From Novosphingobium sp. SG707 (GTDB lineage: Bacteria; Pseudomonadota; Alphaproteobacteria; Sphingomonadales; Sphingomonadaceae), in assembly GCF_012275515.1 (NCBI RefSeq), contig NZ_JAAZQL010000002.1:248001-312000 (forward strand): DNA of 64,000 nucleotides, given 5' to 3'. A program made the position numbers and the translations under genes. Below are positions 1 through 8,600 of the stretch, in pieces. The notes beneath the pieces were generated by a model that did no database searches, was not told where the DNA came from, and saw nothing but the letters and a program-made list of their open reading frames with translations. Position 1 is the first letter of the stretch. Every line of letters begins with the position of its first letter.

Positions 1-1043
1 CCGCGCCGCGCCCAGCCGACGCAGTAAAGGCCGGGCAGGATGCGCCCCTCCTCATTGGCAAAGCGCCCGGCGGCAGTGTCATAGGGCACGCCCTCGATGG
101 GATTGGTGCGATAGCCGATGGCCGCAATCACCAGATCGGCGGGGACCTGATAAGTTTCGCTCGTGCCGACCGCGCGGCCATCGACCAGCGCGGTGCGTTC
201 GACCTCGACCGCACGCACCGACCCATCGCCGATCAGCGCGCGCGGAGCGGCGAAGAAGTCGAAGTCGATGGTGAAGGGTTTGTCCGCACCCCCATCGGCG
301 GCAAAGGCGCGCAGGTGCTGAACCGATTTGCGCATGCCCGGATCGAGCGCGGCGTCCTCGGCTTCGGGCGGCAGGTCGGCGGGATCGACGCGCGGGCGGG
401 CGCGCTCCAGATTGCCCAACTCGCCCAGTTCCTTGGGGGTCATGGCAATCTGATGCGGGCCGCGGCGGCCAAGGATCGTGACCGAGGCGATGCCCGAGCC
501 TTTCAGCGCATCAAGCGCATGGGCGACAATATCGGCGCCCTCAAACTCCTGCGGCACCTTGGCCAGAATCCGCGCAATATCGAGCGCGACATTGCCGTTG
601 CCGATGACCACCGCATGGGCTCCGGCAAAATCGGGGGCCAGATCGGCAAAATGGGGATGGCCGTTATACCAGCCGACGAAGGCTGCGCTGCCAAACACAT
701 TGCCCAGATCATCGCCTGGTATGCCCAGCGCGCGATCCGACGGCGCGCCCGTGGCCAGCACCACCGCGTCATACAATTCCTGCAATTCGGCAATCGAGAC
801 ATCGCGCCCCACCGCCACCTTGCCGATGAAGCGCACATTGGGGGCCTGCGCCACGGCGTCATAGCGTTTTGCAACACCCTTGATCGATTGATGGTCGGGG
901 GCCACCCCGCTGCGGATCAGGCCAAAGGGCACCGGCTGAAGATCGAATATATCGACATGCACCTCCTCGCCCCAGCGCTTGAGCGCGGCTTCGGCGGTGT
1001 AATATCCGGCCGGGCCGGAACCGATGATGGCAAGATGCAGCAT
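1..1043 (-). CDS. fprA: Ferredoxin/flavodoxin--NADP+ reductase, FprA (adrenodoxin reductase) type, 3' end cut by window
   Basis: The protein begins MLHLAIIGSGPAGYYTAEAA, an FAD-binding GxGxxG Rossmann motif at its N-terminus. A second nucleotide site, GNGNVALDIARIL, follows near residue 150 and is then joined to TILGRRGPHQIAMT. This order is typical of the adrenodoxin-reductase/FprA family, which moves electrons between NADPH and ferredoxins or flavodoxins in the cytoplasm. Reading continues open to base 1 (ending GLYCVGWARRG), so roughly the last quarter is missing. The start is the ATG read from 1043; the first nucleotide-binding strand begins within three residues, so no earlier start is needed. 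It is divergent from the cyclic-di-GMP gene at 1269, with a 225-bp intergenic region that holds no other gene I could support. Confidence 0.88.
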   Translation of the reverse strand, partial: MLHLAIIGSGPAGYYTAEAALKRWGEEVHVDIFDLQPVPFGLIRSGVAPDHQSIKGVAKRYDAVAQAPNVRFIGKVAVGRDVSIAELQELYDAVVLATGAPSDRALGIPGDDLGNVFGSAAFVGWYNGHPHFADLAPDFAGAHAVVIGNGNVALDIARILAKVPQEFEGADIVAHALDALKGSGIASVTILGRRGPHQIAMTPKELGELGNLERARPRVDPADLPPEAEDAALDPGMRKSVQHLRAFAADGGADKPFTIDFDFFAAPRALIGDGSVRAVEVERTALVDGRAVGTSETYQVPADLVIAAIGYRTNPIEGVPYDTAAGRFANEEGRILPGLYCVGWARR

Positions 1044-1268
1044 GGGTCTGATGCACTCCCTTTTATGGCGCCTTGTTGCGCCTCCTTTTTGTGCGGGCCC
1101 GTTCGGCTTGCGGGCGTTCTCGCGTTGATTCTTATCACATACCTGTTTGCTTGCCGTTGCAAGCCCCGATGGGCGCGCGGCTCCGCAGATGTCCTTAACG
1201 CGATTTAAAAGCATTTCGGGCAATTCGGGTGCCATGACTTCACCAATTCCCACAGGGGCACATCAGGC

Positions 1269-3992
1269 GTGACCAAGTCCAATCGGGCGCAAGCCCTGCT
1301 GCGAAAAGCCGAAACGCCCGCGCCCGCTCCGGCCATGGAGCGCCGTCGCGCCGCCGCCGCGCCCGAGCCCGAGTCGGCCCCTGTTGATGTCACGCATCTG
1401 CGCCGCAAAAGTGATCCCGTGCGCCGCGAAAGCGAGCCTTATCTGGGCTATTTCCTGATTTCCGAAGGCTGGTCGATGACCGCGATCGCGATGGGCATCG
1501 CGGCCATGATGCTCTGGCTCAATCAGTTTCGGATGCCCGGGCCGGTGGTGCTCGGCCTGCTGGGCGCGGCGGTAGCGATGGTGGCGGCCGCGCGCCTGTT
1601 CGTATCGTTTGAACGCACCAGTCGCCGCCCGCTGGCGCTGCGCGTGGCCGCGATGGTGGCGGGGGTGGTCGTGCCCATGCTGCTTTACGGCGCGGGTCTG
1701 GCCATGTGGTTCGCATCGGGCATGTTGTCCGAACCGGTGCTGCTGATCGGCGCGATGGTGGTGGTTGGGCTGGTGATGGCGGTCACGCTGTCGGGGCGGC
1801 TGTTTACGATGGTGGCGGCCAAGCTGGCGCTGTGGACGCCGATCGCGCTGGCGCTGGGCTCGGTCTATACGCTGGTGACGCTGGTGCTGGGCGGAGGCAT
1901 CGGGCTGGTGGCGGCGCTGCGCCAATTGGGCATCGACCGCGCCGGGCAAGCCGAACAGCGCGAGATGCGCCACGCCCAGATGCGCGCCGAGGAATTGCTG
2001 AACGAGTTTGAAAAGACCGGGCAGGGCTGGTTCTGGGAAACCGACCGCAAGGGGGCGCTGACCTATGTTTCGCCCAATATCATCGCCTTGCTGGGGCGCG
2101 AGGAGGGCGATCTGATCGGCCGCCCGCTGACCGACCTGTTCGTGATGCAGGAGCAGGAGCAGGTGGGCGAGCGGACCTTGCTGTTCCATCTCAACGCGCG
2201 TTCGGGCTTTAACGATCTGGCGCTGCGCGCGGCCAAGGATGGGGATGAGCAATGGTGGGCGGTCAATGGTCGCCCGGTCTATGATGCTTTCAACAATTTC
2301 CTGGGCTTCCGTGGCGCGGGCAGCGATCTGACCGAGAAGCGGCGCAGCGAGCAGCATGCCACGCGCCTTGCCCATTTCGATTCGCTGACCGGGCTGGCCA
2401 ACCGGTTCCAGATGAGCCAGACGCTGGAAAAGATCCTGTCGGCGCCCAAGGTCGATCATCGCGACTGCGCGGTGTTCCTGCTCGATCTGGACAGGTTCAA
2501 GCAGGTCAACGATACGATGGGCCATCCGGCGGGCGACGCGCTGCTCAAACAGGTGTCGCAGCGTTTGCAGCGCACCGTGGGCGAGGCAGGCCGGGTGGGG
2601 CGTCTGGGCGGGGATGAATTCAAGGTCATCCTGCCGGGCCGCATCGCGCGCGACAAGCTGGCCACGCTGGCCACCAGCATCATCGAGAACCTGTCGCAGC
2701 CCTATTCGATCGACGGCGCGCGGGTGGTGATCGGGGCCAGCATCGGCATCGCCATGGCCCCCGATGACGGCGTGACCAGCGAGGCGATCATCCGCAATGC
2801 CGACCTTGCGCTTTATGCCGCCAAGGATCGCGGGCGCGGCGTCTATCACTTCTATGACGAGGAACTGCATTCCGACGCCGAGGAGCGCCGCCAGCTTGAG
2901 CATGACCTGCGCGACGCCTTGGCGCATGGCGGGCTGGAGCTTTACTATCAGCCCTCGGTCGCGCTGAGCCAGCAGAAGATCACCGGGTTCGAGGCGCTGC
3001 TGCGCTGGAACCATCCCACGCTGGGCCGCCTGTCGCCCGCCAAATTTGTCGAGGTGGCCGAGGATACGGGCCTTATCACCCAGATCGGCGAATGGGCTTT
3101 GCGCACGGCCTGCCATGATCTGGCGCGCTGGCCCGAGCATGTGCGGGCGGCGGTCAATGTCTCGCCTTTGCAATTTGCAAATCCGGCGCTGCCCACGATC
3201 ATCACGAATGCGCTGGCAGCCGCCGGCGTCGATCCGGCGCGGCTGGAGCTGGAAATCACCGAAAGCGTGTTTTTGAACGACAGCGCCAATACGGATGCGA
3301 TGTTCACCGCGCTCAAGCGGATCGGCGTGCGTCTGGCGCTCGATGATTTCGGCACCGGCTATTCCTCGCTGGGCTATCTGAAAAAAGCGCCCTTCGACAA
3401 GATCAAGATCGACCAGAGCTTTGTGCGCGGCGCGACGATGCCGGGCAGCCGCAATGGCGCGATCATCGCCTCGATCGTCAGCCTTGCCGATGCGCTGGGC
3501 ATGGAGACGACGGCGGAAGGCGTGGAGACGCTCGACGAACTCGATCTGGTGCGCGAACTGGGCTGCAGCCATGTGCAGGGCTATATCTTCTCCAAGCCCC
3601 TGCCGCGCGACGAGGCCGACATGCGGCTGAGCTCGGGCGGCATCATCGAGGCGAGAGGCCCGCGTTCGGCCCGCGCCCCGCGCCGCACGATGCTGCGCAA
3701 GGTGATGCTGACCGCGCAGGGCCGCCGCTATCCCGCCACGATCCGCAATATTTCGGAAAATGGCGCGATGTTCGAAGGGCTGACCGATGTGCCGATGGGC
3801 ATGGAAATGTTGATCGAACTGTCCGACGATCTGGCGGTGGGAGCCACGGTGCGCTGGAGCCGCTATGGCCGCACGGGTGTTGCCTTTGCCGAGCCGGTGG
3901 CCTTTGAGGGCAGCGGCGCGATCATCCGCGCCAGCCTGTTCGGCCCGCAGGACCGCGACGGCGAGGCGCCGACCTATCGGCAGGTGGGGTAG
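1269..3992 (+). CDS. Membrane-anchored PAS-GGDEF-EAL-PilZ cyclic-di-GMP turnover protein
   Basis: This 907-residue protein combines synthesis, breakdown and sensing modules for cyclic di-GMP. Five or six hydrophobic segments lie between residues 70 and 215, followed by a PAS-like domain (about 240-355), a GGDEF domain (about 360-530) with intact RLGGDEF at 446-451, and an EAL domain (about 545-790). The EAL domain keeps FEALLRW (574-580), NVSPLQF, DDFGTGYSS (692-700) and AEGVET. A C-terminal PilZ domain (about 800-895) has the RxxxR pair (R806/R810) and NxSxxG (N827-G832) that bind cyclic di-GMP in this family. No RxxD inhibitory site is seen just before GGDEF. By motifs both enzymatic domains could be active, so the net direction cannot be told from sequence. 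The GTG start at 1269 has a weak upstream AGGGGC; the ATG at 1335 is the alternative. Confidence 0.93.
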   Translation: MTKSNRAQALLRKAETPAPAPAMERRRAAAAPEPESAPVDVTHLRRKSDPVRRESEPYLGYFLISEGWSMTAIAMGIAAMMLWLNQFRMPGPVVLGLLGAAVAMVAAARLFVSFERTSRRPLALRVAAMVAGVVVPMLLYGAGLAMWFASGMLSEPVLLIGAMVVVGLVMAVTLSGRLFTMVAAKLALWTPIALALGSVYTLVTLVLGGGIGLVAALRQLGIDRAGQAEQREMRHAQMRAEELLNEFEKTGQGWFWETDRKGALTYVSPNIIALLGREEGDLIGRPLTDLFVMQEQEQVGERTLLFHLNARSGFNDLALRAAKDGDEQWWAVNGRPVYDAFNNFLGFRGAGSDLTEKRRSEQHATRLAHFDSLTGLANRFQMSQTLEKILSAPKVDHRDCAVFLLDLDRFKQVNDTMGHPAGDALLKQVSQRLQRTVGEAGRVGRLGGDEFKVILPGRIARDKLATLATSIIENLSQPYSIDGARVVIGASIGIAMAPDDGVTSEAIIRNADLALYAAKDRGRGVYHFYDEELHSDAEERRQLEHDLRDALAHGGLELYYQPSVALSQQKITGFEALLRWNHPTLGRLSPAKFVEVAEDTGLITQIGEWALRTACHDLARWPEHVRAAVNVSPLQFANPALPTIITNALAAAGVDPARLELEITESVFLNDSANTDAMFTALKRIGVRLALDDFGTGYSSLGYLKKAPFDKIKIDQSFVRGATMPGSRNGAIIASIVSLADALGMETTAEGVETLDELDLVRELGCSHVQGYIFSKPLPRDEADMRLSSGGIIEARGPRSARAPRRTMLRKVMLTAQGRRYPATIRNISENGAMFEGLTDVPMGMEMLIELSDDLAVGATVRWSRYGRTGVAFAEPVAFEGSGAIIRASLFGPQDRDGEAPTYRQVG

Positions 3993-4034
3993 GAGGTTAG
4001 GGGGACCGCCTTGTACGGTTCCCTCCGGCGTCGA

Positions 4035-4098
4035 CCCTCTCCCCCGGCCCTGTTACCCTATGGGGTATGCTGTTGGGTGGCAGGGCCGGGGGAGAGGG
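4035..4098. repeat. Intergenic long inverted repeat (18-bp perfect arms) with nested stem
   Basis: Bases 4035-4052 are the exact reverse complement of 4081-4098. A second small stem, TACCC with GGGTA, sits inside at 4054-4067. The element lies between the GGDEF/EAL gene and lepA. There is no T-run, so it looks more like a REP-type palindrome than a simple terminator. The CTCCGGCG just before it and the CCTATGGGG in its loop resemble the edges of the repeats at 6070 and 60613. Confidence 0.75.
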
Positions 4099-4108
4099 CC
4101 GGTGCCGG

Positions 4109-4132
4109 GGCAAATCGCGCAGGCGATTTGCC
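4109..4132. repeat. Intergenic stem-loop, 10-bp perfect arms
   Basis: GGCAAATCGC at 4109-4118 pairs perfectly with GCGATTTGCC at 4123-4132 around a GCAG tetraloop. It follows the 64-bp palindrome by only 10 bases and precedes lepA by about 110 bases. It may be part of the same dispersed element or a termination structure for the upstream gene. Confidence 0.6.
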
Positions 4133-4240
4133 AACCATCATAACGTGACAGGGCGGGCCGGTGCTGCTAACGGCTGCGATTCTATGTGGGGTGGGGATTT
4201 ACCGCCCTTTTGGCCCGCGCCCTTTTGATAAAGACATTTC

Positions 4241-6058
<1,818 letters not shown>

Positions 6059-6069
6059 GGGTTTAGGAG

Positions 6070-6117
6070 GCCTCCGGCGGGCAAAGGGCGAAAGCCCTTT
6101 GCAATCCCGTTATGGGG
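6070..6117 (+). repeat. Palindromic intergenic repeat, copy A (GAAA-loop stem after lepA)
   Basis: GCAAAGGGC (6081-6089) and GCCCTTTGC (6094-6102) form a perfect 9-bp stem with a GAAA tetraloop. The flanks are GCCTCCGGCGG upstream and AATCCCGTTATGGGG downstream. The same flanks and stem recur on the other strand at 60613-60662 with a different loop. Here it sits between two convergent genes and may also serve as a terminator. Confidence 0.75.
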
Positions 6118-6172
6118 TTGCGTGTTAAAGGCGCGGTGGCTTTCTGGCGATTTTTGAAGCCGCTTAGCGGGG

Positions 6173-6493
6173 TTAGCCGCGCAGCACAAACCTTGTGCCA
6201 TCGCCGATATCGAGCGAAAAGCCCACCGTCCGGCCCGGTTCCACATCCAGCGCCAGCGAGACCGGACATTGCTCGGCCTCATCGCTCATGCGGTAGAGCG
6301 GCACGCCATCGCACATCCCCTGCAACTGATCGCGCTGGCCCAGGATGATGTCCCCCTCGGCAAGGCAAAGCGGCGTGCCAGCATCGCAGCATCCGCCCGT
6401 CACATGCAGCACCAGCCGTCCATGCTCGGCACGCAGCCGGTCGAGAGCGGCATGGGCGGCGGGGGTAATCGGGATCTGGCGCGTGCTGGTCAT
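6173..6493 (-). CDS. DUF779 family protein
   Basis: The predicted protein has 106 residues, starts MTSTRQIPITPAAHAALDRL, and contains the cysteine-rich signature TGGCCDAGTPLC followed by D-x-x-LG and a second conserved half ending GTRFVLRG. This matches the small DUF779 family, which is often encoded beside aldehyde dehydrogenases and is of unknown biochemical role. No aldehyde dehydrogenase is adjacent here. The ATG read from 6493 was chosen because upstream in-frame sequence runs into the divergent histidine kinase gene and does not resemble the family. The gene is convergent with lepA and separated from it by repeat copy A. Confidence 0.8.
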   Translation of the reverse strand: MTSTRQIPITPAAHAALDRLRAEHGRLVLHVTGGCCDAGTPLCLAEGDIILGQRDQLQGMCDGVPLYRMSDEAEQCPVSLALDVEPGRTVGFSLDIGDGTRFVLRG

Positions 6494-6572
6494 CGCACAC
6501 CTATGCCATGGCCGCCCCCTCTCTGGCGAATGGGACTTTGGCACAAGGGGGGCTTGCGACGATGGGCGGGGC

Positions 6573-7805
6573 ATGAGAACCCAAAGTATGCCCGAACCTG
6601 CCCCCATGTCCCGTCCCATGCCCATCGCGCGCGGCTTTGTCGGATGGCTGGTGATGGCGGCGGCGCTGGCGGCGTTGATGGCGGGCTTTGTGCTCAGCCT
6701 TAGCAGCGCGGCGCGGCAGTTTGAAATCGCCCTGCTGGCCGAGCGGCAGGCGGGTCTGATCGCCGGTCTTGCGGGACAGCCTCTGGCGCAGATCCCGCCA
6801 CGCCTGGCCGAATATCGCGCCTTGGTGGCGCAGGAAAGCGCGCTGGGTTCGCCCGCGCACAGCGACGAGCTGGCCCGCATCAACCGGCTGCCCGCCATGG
6901 CCGACACTGCCCGGCGCGAGGCCCTGCTGGCCACGATGATGGCGGGTGAGCGCGCCGAAGTCGCCGCCGCCCGCGCCGCGCTTGATCACAGCCGCCGCAG
7001 GATGCTGGTGCTGGGCGGGTTGTTGACGCTGCTGGCGCTGGCCTCGGCGGGGGCGGGGTTGTGGCGGCTGGTCTGGGCCAATCGGGCGCTGGAGCGCGAA
7101 GTGGCCGCCCGCAGTGCGCAATTGCAGGCCGTGGACCGCTCGCGCCGCCTGTTCTTTGCCAAGGCCAGCCACGAATTGCGCACCCCGGTTGCCGCGATGC
7201 GCTCGCTGGCCGAGGTGACGCTGGCTGCCGAGGGCGATTGCCCGGCCGCGCTGCAGGATGTGGTGGCGCAGGCGCAATTCCTCTCGCATCGCATCGACGA
7301 AATGCTCAGCCTGGCCAGCGCCGAGGAAGGCAAGCCGGTGCTGACGCTCGCCCCTTGCGACCTGCGCGACATCGTTGCCGGGGCGCTGTCGGCGGCGGGG
7401 CCTTTTGCGCGGCTGGTCGAGGTTGATCTGGCCTATGATCCGCCCGCCGATCCCGTGCGTGTGCGGGCTGACGGGCGCTGGTTGGGTCAGGCGCTGCTGG
7501 CCATCATCGACAACGGGCTGAAAATCTCCGACCCCGGCGCGGCGCTGGAAATTGCGCTTGTCTGCGATGGCGCCCATGCCATCCTGTCGATCGCCGATCA
7601 TGGCCCCGGCATGGGCGAGGCCGATTTGCCTTTGATTTTCGAGGCCTATTATCAAAGCGAGGAAGGGCGCCATCGCGGTGGCACCGGGCTTGGCCTTGCC
7701 CTTGCGCGATGGGTGGCCAATCAGCATGGCGGCGCGATCCGCGCGGAAAACCGGCCGACGGGCGGCGCGCGCATCGTCCTGAGCCTGCCCATGGAGGAGG
7801 CGTGA
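6573..7805 (+). CDS. Sensor histidine kinase, two transmembrane segments
   Basis: With the ATG at 6573 the protein has 410 residues. Transmembrane segments lie at about 21-46 and 143-167 and enclose a short periplasmic region of about 95 residues with no recognised sensor fold. The phosphoacceptor is H200 in KASHELRTP. The ATPase domain shows IIDNGLK (N box), ADHGPGMG (G1), an F box in LIFEAYYQ and GGTGLGLAL (G2). It would phosphorylate the response regulator encoded immediately after it, with which it overlaps as TGATG. ATG codons at 6588 and 6606 are possible alternative starts. The stimulus is unknown; the TonB receptor downstream suggests a nutrient or metal signal, which is inference. 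Confidence 0.92.
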   Translation: MRTQSMPEPAPMSRPMPIARGFVGWLVMAAALAALMAGFVLSLSSAARQFEIALLAERQAGLIAGLAGQPLAQIPPRLAEYRALVAQESALGSPAHSDELARINRLPAMADTARREALLATMMAGERAEVAAARAALDHSRRRMLVLGGLLTLLALASAGAGLWRLVWANRALEREVAARSAQLQAVDRSRRLFFAKASHELRTPVAAMRSLAEVTLAAEGDCPAALQDVVAQAQFLSHRIDEMLSLASAEEGKPVLTLAPCDLRDIVAGALSAAGPFARLVEVDLAYDPPADPVRVRADGRWLGQALLAIIDNGLKISDPGAALEIALVCDGAHAILSIADHGPGMGEADLPLIFEAYYQSEEGRHRGGTGLGLALARWVANQHGGAIRAENRPTGGARIVLSLPMEEA

Positions 7806-8482
7806 TGATCCTGATCGTCGAGGATGACGTGACCATTGGCCGCACGCTGGCGCAGGGGCTGACAGCGGCGGGGCTGGCTGCGCGCTGGCTGCGGCGGGGG
7901 GCGGAGGTCGCCCCGCTGGTGGCGCAGGGCGGGGTGGAGGCGCTGGTGCTCGATCTTGGCCTGCCCGATGGCGATGGGCTGGATGTTTGCCGCGCGCTCC
8001 GGGCTGATGGGCATCGGCTGCCGGTGCTGATGCTGACCGCGCGGGGCGGGCTGGATGATCGGCTCGATGGCTTTGCGGCCGGGGCGGATGACTATCTTGC
8101 CAAGCCCTTTGCCTTTGCCGAATTGCTGGCCCGCGTGCGGGTGATGGTGCGCCATGCGCAACAGCGCCGCCCCGATCCGCTGGTGCTGGGCGCGCTGGAG
8201 GTCGACCCCCTGGCGGGCGAGGCGCGATGGGCGGGGCAAAGGCTGGATCTTGAGCCGAAGGGCATTCTCGTACTGACGCAATTGCTGCGCGCGCGCGGCG
8301 GCGTGGTGACGCGCCGGGCGCTGATGGATGCGGTGTGGGGCGATGCGGCGGTGACGGATAATGCGCTGGACGTGGTGCTCTCCTCGCTGCGCAAAAGGCT
8401 GGCGCAGGCCGCCCCCGAAGTGCAGGTGCGCACCGTGCGCGGAACGGGTGTGGCGATAGAAATAACTGAAAATAAGACGTAA
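7805..8482 (+). CDS. OmpR-family response regulator
   Basis: The 225-residue protein opens MILIVEDD with the acidic pocket, has phosphoacceptor D50 in LVLDLGLPDG, T79 in MLTARGG and K100 in DDYLAKPF. It ends with a winged-helix DNA-binding domain (about 130-222) containing VVTRRALMDAVWG and VVLSSLRKRL. It overlaps the kinase gene by one base, so the pair is one operon. The nearest downstream gene on the same strand is a TonB-dependent receptor, a plausible target. The 10-mer AATTCTGTCC, found both just after this gene and after the receptor gene, is a candidate but unproven recognition element. Confidence 0.93.
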   Translation: MILIVEDDVTIGRTLAQGLTAAGLAARWLRRGAEVAPLVAQGGVEALVLDLGLPDGDGLDVCRALRADGHRLPVLMLTARGGLDDRLDGFAAGADDYLAKPFAFAELLARVRVMVRHAQQRRPDPLVLGALEVDPLAGEARWAGQRLDLEPKGILVLTQLLRARGGVVTRRALMDAVWGDAAVTDNALDVVLSSLRKRLAQAAPEVQVRTVRGTGVAIEITENKT

Positions 8483-8491
8483 TTCTGTCCG
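8482..8491 (+). repeat. Direct repeat AATTCTGTCC, copy 1 (upstream of the TonB receptor)
   Basis: This 10-mer overlaps the stop codon of the response-regulator gene and lies about 110 bases before the receptor start. An identical 10-mer occurs at 11051-11060, about 85 bases before the Rz-like gene. The positions upstream of two separate genes would fit a regulator site, but two 10-mers are weak evidence. Confidence 0.3.
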
Positions 8492-8600
8492 CCTTATACC
8501 TTTGCCAGTCTGAGGCCTTTCTAAGGTTTTCCCGGCGCAACCTCTGATAGCCAGAACCCGTCAGGCGACCCGGCCAACGGGCGCATACAGGGAGAGGCAT

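Noticed and set aside
1263..3572. Minus-strand open frame of about 770 codons opposite the GGDEF/EAL gene
   Set aside because: Composition is typical of an antisense shadow, and the plus strand holds five recognisable regions.
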